Below, piece by piece: positions 42,084 through 50,528 of a stretch of 52,023 bases of DNA. This DNA comes from a bacterium (GTDB lineage Bacteria; Planctomycetota; UBA1135; UBA2386), in contig JANSXC010000035.1 in NCBI GenBank assembly GCA_024743115.1, positions 1 to 52,023 on the forward strand, written 5' to 3'. Every line of letters begins with the position of its first letter. Within the stretch, counting starts at the first letter, position 1. Under the pieces are notes generated by a model. That model searched no databases. It was given only the letters and a program-made list of their open reading frames with translations, and was not told where the DNA came from. The translations under genes and the position numbers were made by a program.

Positions 42084-43388
42084 ATGGCAGGCAAGGGCAA
42101 GACGGTCGAACGCTGCACGTTCTGCGCGAAGTCGCGGCACCACGTGCAGTCGCTGATCCAGGGACCGCCCGGGGTCTACATCTGCAACGAGTGCATCGAG
42201 ATCTGCAACTCGATCCTCAAGGAAGAAGACCGCAAGCAGAAGGGCGACACCCCGACGTTCGTGAAGGACCTGGTCCTCAAGGACAAGGTGCCGACGCCCG
42301 ACCAGATCATGAAGCGGCTGGACGAGTACGTGATCGGCCAGGACCGCGCCAAGAAGGTGCTGTCGGTCGCGGTCTACGGCCACTACCGCCGGCTCCACGC
42401 CCGCTTCCACAACCCGGACCTCGAACTCGAGAAGAGTAACATCCTGCTGGTCGGCCCGACGGGCTCCGGCAAGACGCTCATGGCGCGCACGCTGGCGCGC
42501 ATCCTCGACGTGCCGTTCGCGATCGCGGACGCCACCACGCTCACCGAGGCGGGCTACGTCGGCGAGGACGTCGAGAACATCCTGCTGCGCCTGCTGCAGA
42601 ACGCCAACTTCGACGTCGAGCGCGCCCAGCAGGGCATCATCTACATCGACGAGATCGACAAGATCGGCCGCACGACGAGCAACGTCTCGATCACACGCGA
42701 CGTCAGCGGTGAGGGCGTGCAACAGGCCCTGCTCAAGATCCTCGAGGGTACGGTGGCGAACGTGCCGCCGCAGGGCGGCCGCAAGCACCCCGAGCAGAGC
42801 TACATCCAGGTGAACACCGAGCACATCATGTTCATCTGTGGCGGCACGTTCTCGAGCATCGAGCACTTCATCGCCCGCCGGCTCGGCCAGAACGTCATCG
42901 GGTTCGACGACCCACTCGCGGCCGAGGTCGGCGAGATGGATCTCGTCACGAACCAGAAGGAACGCGACCGACTGATTCCCTTCCTCGACCAGAAGGACCT
43001 CATCGATTTCGGCATGATTCCGGAGTTCGTCGGCCGCCTGCCGGTCGTCGCGCCGATGCGGTCGCTGACGCGCGACGAGATCCTCGGCGTCATGACGCAG
43101 CCGAAGAACGCGCTCGTGAAGCAGTTCCAGTCCATGTTCGAGATGGACGACGTGCAGCTCGAGTTCACGGACGAGGCCCTCGCCGCGCTCGCGGACATCG
43201 CGATGACGCGCGATACCGGCGTGCGCTCCCTGCGCACGATGTTCGAGGAGGTCCTCCTGGACCTGCGCTTCGACATCGCCTCGCGCAAGGGCGAGCAGAT
43301 CGTCGTGACCGAGGACTTCGTGCAGGAACGACTCGAGCGCACCCGCCGCGGCGACCGCGCCGAACGACGCAAGCGCGACAGCGCCTGA
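42084..43388 (+). CDS. clpX: ATP-dependent Clp protease ATP-binding subunit ClpX
   Basis: This encodes 434 aa. The N-terminal zinc domain has C11/C14 and C34/C37 (CTFC, CNEC). Walker A is GPTGSGKT (124-131), Walker B IIYIDEIDK, the pore-loop motif GYVGEDVE, and sensor segment GMIPEFVGRLPV. It unfolds tagged proteins and passes them to ClpP. The short basic tail after the small domain (RRGDRAERRKRDS) is lineage-typical. Upstream open reading in the same frame is not part of the gene. Confidence 0.97.
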   Translation: MAGKGKTVERCTFCAKSRHHVQSLIQGPPGVYICNECIEICNSILKEEDRKQKGDTPTFVKDLVLKDKVPTPDQIMKRLDEYVIGQDRAKKVLSVAVYGHYRRLHARFHNPDLELEKSNILLVGPTGSGKTLMARTLARILDVPFAIADATTLTEAGYVGEDVENILLRLLQNANFDVERAQQGIIYIDEIDKIGRTTSNVSITRDVSGEGVQQALLKILEGTVANVPPQGGRKHPEQSYIQVNTEHIMFICGGTFSSIEHFIARRLGQNVIGFDDPLAAEVGEMDLVTNQKERDRLIPFLDQKDLIDFGMIPEFVGRLPVVAPMRSLTRDEILGVMTQPKNALVKQFQSMFEMDDVQLEFTDEALAALADIAMTRDTGVRSLRTMFEEVLLDLRFDIASRKGEQIVVTEDFVQERLERTRRGDRAERRKRDSA

Positions 43389-43401
43389 GCGGCGGCTAGC
43401 C

Positions 43402-44523
43402 GTGTCCCGACCTGACGACGCTGCCAGCGGCGCGCCCCGCGACGCCGCAGCCATCGACGCTCCGACCGCGGGCGGCGCGACGAACGACCCATCGGCCGCA
43501 CTCACCGACCTGACACCGGATGCGCTCCGCGAGTTCGTCGTCGCGGCGGGCGGCAAACCGTTTCAGGCTCGCCAGGTGGATCACTGGCTCTGGAAGCACG
43601 GCGCCAGCGACTACGACGGCCTGCGCAACGTGCCCAAGACCCTGCGCGAGGCTCTCGCCGCCCGCCACCCGTTGCGCCACACGCACATCCGCCACCGCGA
43701 GCTCAGCACGGATGGTACCGAGAAGCTGCTGATCGGCCTGCCGGACGGCGACGCGGTCGAATGCGTGATCATCCCCGAAGGCGACCGCACGACGCTCTGC
43801 ATCTCGACGCAGGTCGGCTGCCCGGTCGCCTGCATCTTCTGCGCCTCGGGCCTCGGTGGCGTCCGCCGCAATCTCACGGCGGGCGAGATCGCCGAACAGG
43901 TGCTGCATGCACGCTCGCGGCTCGAGCCAGGGCAGAACCTCACCAACCTCGTCGTCATGGGCATGGGTGAGCCGATGCTCAACCTCGACGCCCTGCTGCC
44001 CGCACTGCAGCGGATCCACGACCCGGACGGCATCGGCATGGGCGCGCGGCGCATCACCGTGAGCACCTCGGGCTACCCCCGCCAGATGGAACGGTTCGCG
44101 GCCGCCGACCCGTCCTACAACCTCGCGGTATCGCTGCACGCCGCCGACGACGCACTGCGCAAGGAGCTCGTGCCGACGGCCAGCAACCCGGTCGCCGAGA
44201 TCGTCGCCGCCGCGCACCGCTACTTCGGCCAGAAAGGGCGCGAGGTCACCTACGAGGTCGTCCTGCTCGAGGGCAGGAACGACCGCCCGGAGGACGCAGT
44301 GACCATGGTCGAGGTGCTCGGGCGACTGCCGTGCACGGTCAACCTGATCCCGTGGAACGAAGTCGACGAGATTCGCGCCGAGCGCGACCTGCACCGCCCC
44401 GCGAACGCGCGCGTCGATGCGTTCGCCGACGCGTTGCGCCGCGGCGGCCTCAACGTCACGGTGCGGCGACAGCGCGGCGCGGACAAGTCCGCGGCCTGCG
44501 GTCAGCTGCGACTGCAGACCTGA
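43402..44523 (+). CDS. rlmN: dual-specificity RNA methyltransferase RlmN
   Basis: This encodes 373 aa from GTG 43402, 13 nt after clpX. It is a radical SAM enzyme that methylates C2 of adenosine in 23S rRNA and tRNA. The cluster cysteines are C140, C144 and C147 (CPVACIFC). C133 (TLCISTQVGC) and C366 (SAACGQLR) match the two cysteines used in methyl transfer. GMGEPMLNLDAL and VSTSGYPRQMERFA are typical. An extra 35 or so acidic/Ala-rich residues precede the first conserved helix. Confidence 0.95.
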   Translation: MSRPDDAASGAPRDAAAIDAPTAGGATNDPSAALTDLTPDALREFVVAAGGKPFQARQVDHWLWKHGASDYDGLRNVPKTLREALAARHPLRHTHIRHRELSTDGTEKLLIGLPDGDAVECVIIPEGDRTTLCISTQVGCPVACIFCASGLGGVRRNLTAGEIAEQVLHARSRLEPGQNLTNLVVMGMGEPMLNLDALLPALQRIHDPDGIGMGARRITVSTSGYPRQMERFAAADPSYNLAVSLHAADDALRKELVPTASNPVAEIVAAAHRYFGQKGREVTYEVVLLEGRNDRPEDAVTMVEVLGRLPCTVNLIPWNEVDEIRAERDLHRPANARVDAFADALRRGGLNVTVRRQRGADKSAACGQLRLQT

Positions 44524-44541
44524 GCCGCACCCCATTGCGGT

Positions 44542-44580
44542 AGCGCGACCGGCAGCGCGATCGAACCGCGCTGCCGCGCT
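44542..44580. terminator. strong bidirectional hairpin between convergent genes
   Basis: GGCAGCGCG (44551-44559) pairs with CGCGCTGCC (44567-44575) around a 7-nt loop. An outer pair AGCGC (44542-44546) with GCGCT (44576-44580) extends it past a 4-nt bulge. It fills the gap between the rlmN stop and the stop of the leftward HEAT/PDZ gene. Confidence 0.65.
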
Positions 44581-44583
44581 TGA

Positions 44584-45981
44584 TCAGCGCACGATGCGCT
44601 TGTCCTTGCTGGCTTTCTTCAGCCCGGACCGCTCGAGGACCGGGCGGCGCGAGGTCTTCGCCTTCGCCTTCGGGACGACTGCCTCGGGCGCGGTGAAGCG
44701 CTTCTTGACGCTGTCCTCGCATCGGTGACCACGGCGGATCCACTCCACCTTCACGTCCTTGCCCTCGGGGATCGCACGCAGCGCCCGCCGCACGTCCTCG
44801 GCCGAACCGATGGCCTCACCACCGATCCTGGTGACGATGTCGCCGCGCTCGAGCTTCAGCGCTGCTCCGAGCGTGCCATCCTGGACCATCTCGATCATCA
44901 GACCGACCCCGTCCTCGAGGCCGAGGAACTCGCGCACGGCCGGCGCGATCTGGTCACGGATCCGCACGCCGAGCCGCTCACCGTCTGCGGGCGGAGCCGC
45001 GGCTTCGTTCGGCACGTTGCGCCGGGATGGTCGCTGGAACGGCGCGAACGGATCGTCCTGCGAATCGAACGCATCGGGGTCGATCTGCACGAACGGCATC
45101 AGCGCGCGGCGCCGGTTGCCACGATCCTGGAGGAACGGCCGCCAGGACTCCGGCAGGTTCTGCTCGTCGAACGGCAAAGCCCCCCACGGCGAACCCTGGA
45201 ACGACCGCAAGCCGAACGGGGACAGGTCGAACGACAGGCCGTTCCCCTTCAGCACGTCCGGGTACTGCTCCTGGAAGGACTCCATGTCCTTCGCTTCGTA
45301 GACCTTCTTCTCGAGTTCGCCGTCCTCGTTCTGCTCCATGACTTCGACGCGCACACCGTCCGGTCCGACCTGCATGTTCATGCCCTGCGACATGCCCTGC
45401 AGCCGCCCCTGCATGTCGCGCAGGTCGCGGAACTGCTGATCGAGATCCTTGAAGAAGTCGTCGGCGAAGAACCGGCGACGCGGGATGTCGACCCCGAAGT
45501 CACGCTCCATGCGCCGGAAGATGTCCTCGAACTGATCGCGCGCCTCCGGCAGGCCGCGGCGGCGGCCCGGCGCGGCGGGGGCCTGCCGGCGACCGGGCTC
45601 ACGTGCCTCGACGTCGCCGGCCTTGCCGCTGCTGCCGCCGCGCTCGATCTGCCGCACGAGGCGCTTGCTGCGCCACTGCACCTCGGGATCGGCCGTTGCC
45701 TCCGCAGCCTTCTGCAACGCGGGCAACGCCGCCTTGCCGAGGTCACGCAGCGCCCGCTCGGCGCGGACCCGGCGCTTGTAGGACTCCGCGCCAAGCTCGT
45801 CGATCCACTCACTCACCGACTGCTGACTCGCCTTCGGCGGCGCGGCGCGCTCCTCGCCGATCCGCTCTTCGGCTGTCCGCTCTTCCGTGGTGCGCTCGTG
45901 CTGCTGGGCGAACAACGGGGCCGTCGGCGCCAGGCCGGCCACGGCAACCCCAAACATCCATCCGAATGCCTTCGAGTTCAT
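44584..45981 (-). CDS. secreted protein with HEAT-like and PDZ domains
   Basis: This encodes 465 aa from the ATG at 45981, which opens a signal peptide (MNSKAFGWMFGVAVAGLAPT, then APLFAQQ). A Glu/Arg-rich stretch and a HEAT-like helical segment follow (about 50-112: WIDELGAESYKRRVRAERAL). The middle is Arg/Asp/Gln-rich with FFKDLDQQFRDLRDMQGRLQ and Met/Gln-rich turns. A PDZ domain lies at about 337-418 (LGVRIRDQIAPAVREFLGLE; LERGDIVTRIGGEAIGSAED). There is no protease domain. The tail is Lys-rich. It follows an anti-sigma gene and is a likely member of that regulon. Confidence 0.78.
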   Translation of the reverse strand: MNSKAFGWMFGVAVAGLAPTAPLFAQQHERTTEERTAEERIGEERAAPPKASQQSVSEWIDELGAESYKRRVRAERALRDLGKAALPALQKAAEATADPEVQWRSKRLVRQIERGGSSGKAGDVEAREPGRRQAPAAPGRRRGLPEARDQFEDIFRRMERDFGVDIPRRRFFADDFFKDLDQQFRDLRDMQGRLQGMSQGMNMQVGPDGVRVEVMEQNEDGELEKKVYEAKDMESFQEQYPDVLKGNGLSFDLSPFGLRSFQGSPWGALPFDEQNLPESWRPFLQDRGNRRRALMPFVQIDPDAFDSQDDPFAPFQRPSRRNVPNEAAAPPADGERLGVRIRDQIAPAVREFLGLEDGVGLMIEMVQDGTLGAALKLERGDIVTRIGGEAIGSAEDVRRALRAIPEGKDVKVEWIRRGHRCEDSVKKRFTAPEAVVPKAKAKTSRRPVLERSGLKKASKDKRIVR

Positions 45982-46033
45982 GCTCCGCCCTACGTGCGAG
46001 CGGCCGCAAGACTCCAAAAACCGCAGCCGTGAT

Positions 46034-46840
46034 CTATCGATTCTCGCGGACGTTACCACCAGTGGCGCGCGACTTTGCGCGGCCCGACGAACGGCGGGCC
46101 CCGGGCACTTCCGCGGGCACTTCCGCGGGCACTTCCGCGGGCACTTCCGCGGGCACTTCCGCGAGTTCATCGACCAGGTGTTCGGGGCCCTCGAAGCCAC
46201 CGATCACGTCGTCTTCGTCCTCGAGGCTCCGCAGGTTCCAGCGCAGCATCATGCCCGAACCCTCCGCGGCGTCCTGGTAGCCATCGCCGTCGGGCGAGTA
46301 GCCCAGTTGCCGGGTCGCAGCACGCCGGCCAGACCACGGCACGACGAGTTCGGCGCCTTCGCCGAGACTCCGTGCGGTCGGCACCGGCCGATCGAACGGC
46401 GCCCCATCGAAACTCGTCATGGACCCCGGCTGCGACACGCTCCACCAGCCGAGCCAGAACAGCAGACCAGCCGCCGCGGCCCAGAGACCGCGCGCGAGTA
46501 ACGGCAGGCGCGGCGAAGCGAAGCTGCCGTCGCCTTCGAAGCCGCCCGCCGCGACCACTTCGGCCTCGACCGCGGCCATCGTCCGGTCGTGCAGATCTTC
46601 GAACATCGTCTCGTCGACGCCTGCGGGCACGAAGTCCCCCGCCGCCACGAGCGCCTTTTGCGACTGCTGCAGGCCGGCGGCCTCGCCGCGACACTTCACG
46701 CAATCAACGAGATGACCTGACACCGCTCGCGCCATCGAACGATCCAGATCGTCCCCGACGAACAGCGGCAGCAACCGGCGCACGTTTTCGCAGCGCGGAC
46801 CCTGCTGCGGGCCGTCGCGTTCCTGCAGGCCCGCACTCAC
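46034..46840 (-). CDS. zinc-type anti-sigma factor (membrane-anchored) with tandem repeat
   Basis: This encodes 268 aa. The GTG at 46840 overlaps the sigma stop (GTGA). Residues 10-60 are a zinc-binding anti-sigma domain with C17, H43, C47 and C50 (HLVDCVKC), which would hold the sigma factor in the cytoplasm. A membrane helix lies at about 113-136 (LLARGLWAAAAGLLFWLGWW). The extracytoplasmic part of about 130 aa is acidic and ends in five near-identical AEVP units and a basic tail. Repeat number may vary between strains. Confidence 0.85.
   Translation of the reverse strand: MSAGLQERDGPQQGPRCENVRRLLPLFVGDDLDRSMARAVSGHLVDCVKCRGEAAGLQQSQKALVAAGDFVPAGVDETMFEDLHDRTMAAVEAEVVAAGGFEGDGSFASPRLPLLARGLWAAAAGLLFWLGWWSVSQPGSMTSFDGAPFDRPVPTARSLGEGAELVVPWSGRRAATRQLGYSPDGDGYQDAAEGSGMMLRWNLRSLEDEDDVIGGFEGPEHLVDELAEVPAEVPAEVPAEVPAEVPGARRSSGRAKSRATGGNVRENR
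46103..46162 (+). repeat. five perfect copies of a 12-bp tandem repeat in the anti-sigma gene
   Basis: The unit gggcacttccgc occurs at 46103, 46115, 46127, 46139 and 46151 without mismatch. Being 12 bp long, gain or loss of units keeps the anti-sigma frame and changes the protein by four residues (Ala-Glu-Val-Pro) each. Confidence 0.9.
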
Positions 46841-47574
46841 GCCTCGAACTCCTCGCTCGTGAGGATGTCTCCGGCACCGCCGGCGCCATTCGCACCGCGA
46901 TCGGTGCGTGCCGCCTCGTCACGCTCGATCGAGCGCTCCCAGAGCTCACGGAAGTAGATCCGGCCGCGATGCAGCCGCCAACGCGCGGTCGCGTGCGTGA
47001 CCTTGAGGATCGGCGCGATCTCCCGGCAGCTCAGGCCGTGGATGTCGCGCAGCACGAGCACCGCGCGGAACTTCGGATCGAGCTGATCCAGCACCTGCCA
47101 AACCTGCTCGTCGCGCTCCCGAGCCTCGAGGCAGGCGTGGCCATCGTGCTCCCGCGCGTCGGGCAGCGCCCCGAGATGGTCCTCGAGGTTCTTCCCGCGC
47201 GCGCTCTTGCGCTTGCGCAGACTGTCGATCGCGAGGTTCATCACGATCCGGTAGAACCAGGTGTAGAAGCTGCGCGACCAGTCGTAGCGCTCGAGCGAGC
47301 GGAACAGTCGGACGAACGCCTCCTGGGCGACGTCCCGCGCATCCTCGACCCGGCCGAGCACGTGGAAGGCGATCCAGAACGCGCGCTTCTGGTAGCGCGC
47401 GACGAGCGCCGCGAACGGGTCCTCCTGGCCGGCGAGCGTGCGCCGCACGAGTTCGGCGTCGGAAATCTCGGTCGCGCCAGCCAGCTCCGCCACATCGCGC
47501 GGCAGGCCGCCCGGCAGTTCCGGAGCGCTGTGCTGCAGCTGCTGGAGACGGGCGGTCGACGATCGGGCTGCCAT
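46837..47574 (-). CDS. ECF-family RNA polymerase sigma factor (RpoE-like)
   Basis: This encodes 245 aa from the ATG at 47574; a GTG at 47652 is possible but adds unlikely residues. A 38-residue lead is followed by region 2 at about 50-120 (DVAQEAFVRLFRSLERYDWS; WFYRIVMNLAIDSLRKRKS) and region 4 at about 155-213 (LDPKFRAVLVLRDIHGLSCR; THATARWRLHRGR). It is overlapped by its zinc anti-sigma gene, then a HEAT/PDZ secreted protein, a typical envelope-stress layout. Confidence 0.9.
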   Translation of the reverse strand: MAARSSTARLQQLQHSAPELPGGLPRDVAELAGATEISDAELVRRTLAGQEDPFAALVARYQKRAFWIAFHVLGRVEDARDVAQEAFVRLFRSLERYDWSRSFYTWFYRIVMNLAIDSLRKRKSARGKNLEDHLGALPDAREHDGHACLEARERDEQVWQVLDQLDPKFRAVLVLRDIHGLSCREIAPILKVTHATARWRLHRGRIYFRELWERSIERDEAARTDRGANGAGGAGDILTSEEFEA

Positions 47575-47751
47575 GTCGCTCAGAATACGGGCGTCCGCGC
47601 GCGCCTGCGAGTCGGGAGCGGCAGGTTGGCGGACGTAAATCCGGTTCTCCACACGGTTCCGGGTCGAAATCCCGCCCGTGACCCGGGCTGAATGCCCGGC
47701 CGGACGCCGCCCGTCCCCGATATCCGGCGACCGCCGCCCCGCCAGGGCTGG

Positions 47752-48750
47752 CTACTTGCGCGCCTTCTTCGGCGCGTGCGGATTGCCCATGCCACGGAAC
47801 TTCTCGTAGCGCTGGGCGAGCAGCTCCTCCGTCGAGAGCTTGCCGAGCTCCTCGAGCCAGCTCAGGATCTGCGCCTTGACGCCATGCACCGTCGCCTTCT
47901 GGTCACGGTGCGCGCCGCCGAGCGGCTCATCGAGCACCTTGTCCACCAGACCGAGCCGCAGCAGGTCCGAGCCCGTGAGCTTCAGGGCCTCGGCCGCCTC
48001 GGGCGCCTTGTCGCCACTCTTCCAGAGGATCGCCGCGCAGCCCTCGGGTGAGATCACGGAGTAGTAGGAGTTCTCGAGCATGCCGACGCGGTCTCCCACG
48101 CCGATGCCGAGCGCGCCGCCCGAGCCACCTTCGCCGATCACGAGACAGATGATCGGGACGGGCATCTCGAACATCTCGAGGATGTTCTTCGCGATCGCTG
48201 CGGCCTGGCCGCGCTCTTCCGCGCCGATGCCCGGGTAGGCGCCCGGCGTGTTGATGAACGACACGATTGGCAGCTTCATCTTCACCGCGAGCTGCATCTT
48301 CTGCAGCGCCTTGCGGTAGCCCTCCGGGTGCGCGCAGCCGAAGTTGCACGCCAACCGGTCCTTGACGGTCTTGCCCTTGCGATGCCCGACGAGCAGGAAA
48401 CGGACGCCGTCCATGCTCGCGAGCCCGGTCACGATCGCGGCGTCGTCACCGAACACACGATCGCCGTGGAGCTCGACGAAGTCGTCCAGCATCAGCTGCA
48501 CGTAGTCCGAGGTCATCGGCCGGTCGGCGTGACGCGCGACGTTGACACGCTCCCACGGCGACAGCCCGGAGTAGACCTCGGCCGTCTGCTTCTGCAGCCG
48601 GTCCTCGAGGGTCGCGATCTCGTCGGAAAGATCGAGGTGCGAGTCCTTGCTCAGGTTGCGCAGCTCGTCGATCTTGCTCTGCAACTCCTTGAGCGGACGC
48701 TCGAACGCGAGGCCATCCTGGGCCGCGGGCTTGGCGGAGGACTGAGTCAT
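47752..48750 (-). CDS. accA: acetyl-CoA carboxylase carboxyltransferase subunit alpha
   Basis: This encodes 332 aa, standard length. AccA with AccD transfers the carboxyl group from biotin to acetyl-CoA, the first step of fatty acid synthesis. Features are the N-terminal coiled helix (LKELQSKIDELRNLSKDSHL), RPMTSDYVQLMLDDFVELHG, FGCAHPEGYRKALQKMQLA, the oxyanion segment SFINTPGAYPGIGAEERGQA and IGEGGSGGALGIGVGDRV. accD is not in the window. Between it and the sigma gene (47575-47751) I see only a T-arm-like stem, not a tRNA. Confidence 0.96.
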   Translation of the reverse strand: MTQSSAKPAAQDGLAFERPLKELQSKIDELRNLSKDSHLDLSDEIATLEDRLQKQTAEVYSGLSPWERVNVARHADRPMTSDYVQLMLDDFVELHGDRVFGDDAAIVTGLASMDGVRFLLVGHRKGKTVKDRLACNFGCAHPEGYRKALQKMQLAVKMKLPIVSFINTPGAYPGIGAEERGQAAAIAKNILEMFEMPVPIICLVIGEGGSGGALGIGVGDRVGMLENSYYSVISPEGCAAILWKSGDKAPEAAEALKLTGSDLLRLGLVDKVLDEPLGGAHRDQKATVHGVKAQILSWLEELGKLSTEELLAQRYEKFRGMGNPHAPKKARK

Positions 48751-48964
48751 GGGCCGCGGACTTTACGAGTTGGGCCGGCGCGCGCCACCGGGTTCGCGCT
48801 TTCGGTCCGGCGTGAGCGCCCGCTGGCGGCCGGCCGACGGTCCGAGGGTGCGCCAACGGCCACGGTCCCCGGCCCGGAAACCCCACGGCATGGGCCAGAT
48901 CGCCTACCATGGCTCCGCGACACGCCGCCCTTCCCACCGTCGCTTCCACTCGCAGGAATCCGCC

Positions 48965-50515
48965 ATGCTCCGATCTGCCGGCGCCGCTGCCGTGGCCTTC
49001 GCCACGGCGATCCCCCTCTTCTCGACCACACTCCCCGGCCAATGCCGCCCGGTGCGACACTTCGGTTTCCACCAGGAACGCGTCGGCGCCAGCCTCGCAG
49101 CGGACGGCGACCAGGCGCTGTTCGGTCACTCCAACGGCTTCAACTGTGGTCACTACTCCTACCTCGGCGATGGCTTCTGGCGGCGCTCGGCGCTCATGGG
49201 CGGCACTGGCGCGGGCCGCGTGGCCATGGGACGCGCGGTCGCCCTGCGCGGCGACCTCGCGCTGCTCGGCGACCCGGGCGACTCGACCCAGGGCGCGGGC
49301 GCTGGCGCCGGCGTGATCTACGAACGTGCCGCCGGCAGTTGGTCCCGCAACCTGGACCTCTATCCGCCGACTGCCAACGGCGGCAGCTACGGCAGCGCGG
49401 TCGCGATCTCCGACGACTCCCAGCGTCTGCTCGTCACCGCGATCAACGATCCCGCCGGCGGCGCGCTGCATATCTACGTGCGGCAGTCCGGCAACTGGGT
49501 CCTCGAGCAAACGATCACGGGCCACAGCCTGACACCGAGCACCGGCCTCGGCACCGCCACCGCAATGCTCCAGGGCCGCCTGTTCTTGTCGACCGGGAGC
49601 AACGGCACCTCCGAAGTCCGCGTGCTGACGCAGGTCGGTGGCACGTGGACCCAGACGACCGCGCTGGCGCCGGCCCAACTGCCGCCCAACTCCGGGTTCG
49701 GCTCGCGGCTCGACGGCGACGGCAACCACCTGATCGTGTCGGCTCCGCTCGCACCCTACGCCGGCTCCCAGAAGACCGGCCTCCTGTTCGACTACGATCT
49801 CTCGCTGCCGAACTGGGAGAACCGACCCGCCGTCATCTCGTCCCCCACGTGGACGGCAACGACCGCGTTCGGCCGAGCCATGGATCTCTCCGGCGACCGG
49901 CTCGCGATCGGCGCCGAAGACGAAGCGTTCGTCTTCCAACGCTCGGCCTCGGGCTGGCGCTACCTCGCCTGGGTCGTGCCGCCGCTCACCGGCTTCAGCG
50001 CGCACTTCGGCGACGCAGTGGCGCTCTTCGATCATGGGCTGCTGGTCGGCGACAACTACTACGACGACGACCCGTGGAACTATCCCGACGGCCCCGGCGC
50101 CGTTCACACCTACGACCTGATCGACGTCGGGCAACCGTTCCAGGCGTGCTGGCGCGGCGTTGCGATCCAGTCGGGCGGCAACCTGCGCATGCGGATCGAC
50201 TGGCCGCAGCACGCGGGCAAGAACTACCAGATCTTCGGCTCCGCCACGGGCCTCGGCCCGACCGTCGTGAATGGCGTTGCGATCCCTTTGACCCGGGACC
50301 TCTACACCGACGTCCTGATGCTGAACCCCGCGTTCTTCCAATCGGGCAGCGGTACACTCGACGCCAACGGCCGCGCCACCCCCGAGTGGGTCGTCCCCCC
50401 GGGGCTGCCGCTCGCGCTCGCCGGCGTGTCGTTCCACCACGCGGTCGTCGCGTGGGACTCCAACTCGCTGGCCGCGACCAATCCGGTCACGACGCAGCTC
50501 ATCAGCATCTACTGA
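48965..50515 (+). CDS. secreted FG-GAP-like beta-propeller protein
   Basis: This encodes 516 aa. The ATG at 48965 opens a signal peptide (MLRSAGAAAVAFATAIPLFS, then TTLPGQ). The frame is open upstream without a signal. Repeated units of 45-60 aa (ASLAADGDQALFGHSNGF; VALRGDLALLGDPGDST; AVAISDDSQRLLVTAIND; DLSGDRLAIGAEDEAFVFQ; AVALFDHGLLVGDNYYDDD) follow a propeller pattern in which stored values are described in event-like blades. The last 110 or so residues form a separate beta-rich module. Divergent from accA; its stop lies 10 bp from the stop of the convergent kelch gene. Confidence 0.75.
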   Translation: MLRSAGAAAVAFATAIPLFSTTLPGQCRPVRHFGFHQERVGASLAADGDQALFGHSNGFNCGHYSYLGDGFWRRSALMGGTGAGRVAMGRAVALRGDLALLGDPGDSTQGAGAGAGVIYERAAGSWSRNLDLYPPTANGGSYGSAVAISDDSQRLLVTAINDPAGGALHIYVRQSGNWVLEQTITGHSLTPSTGLGTATAMLQGRLFLSTGSNGTSEVRVLTQVGGTWTQTTALAPAQLPPNSGFGSRLDGDGNHLIVSAPLAPYAGSQKTGLLFDYDLSLPNWENRPAVISSPTWTATTAFGRAMDLSGDRLAIGAEDEAFVFQRSASGWRYLAWVVPPLTGFSAHFGDAVALFDHGLLVGDNYYDDDPWNYPDGPGAVHTYDLIDVGQPFQACWRGVAIQSGGNLRMRIDWPQHAGKNYQIFGSATGLGPTVVNGVAIPLTRDLYTDVLMLNPAFFQSGSGTLDANGRATPEWVVPPGLPLALAGVSFHHAVVAWDSNSLAATNPVTTQLISIY

Positions 50516-50528
50516 GCCCTGCAGCTCA
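50513..50528. terminator. small hairpin made from two convergent stop codons
   Basis: TGAGC (50513-50517) pairs with GCTCA (50524-50528) around a 6-nt loop. The left arm holds the stop of the + gene and the right arm the complement of the stop of the - gene. The 5-bp stem is weak for a terminator. Confidence 0.35.

Noticed and set aside
46103..46162. Short regular repeats as a CRISPR array
   Set aside because: The 12-bp units are contiguous with no spacers and lie inside a coding gene.
46034..46200. Extension of the HEAT/PDZ gene upstream through the 12-bp repeats (Lys-Cys-Pro-Arg repeats)
   Set aside because: The signal peptide begins at the ATG at 45981, and the repeats are in frame with the anti-sigma gene as AEVP units.
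47660..47674. T-arm-like stem CGGG-7nt-CCCG
   Set aside because: No acceptor stem, D-arm or anticodon arm can be drawn around it, and the loop does not fit TTCRANY.
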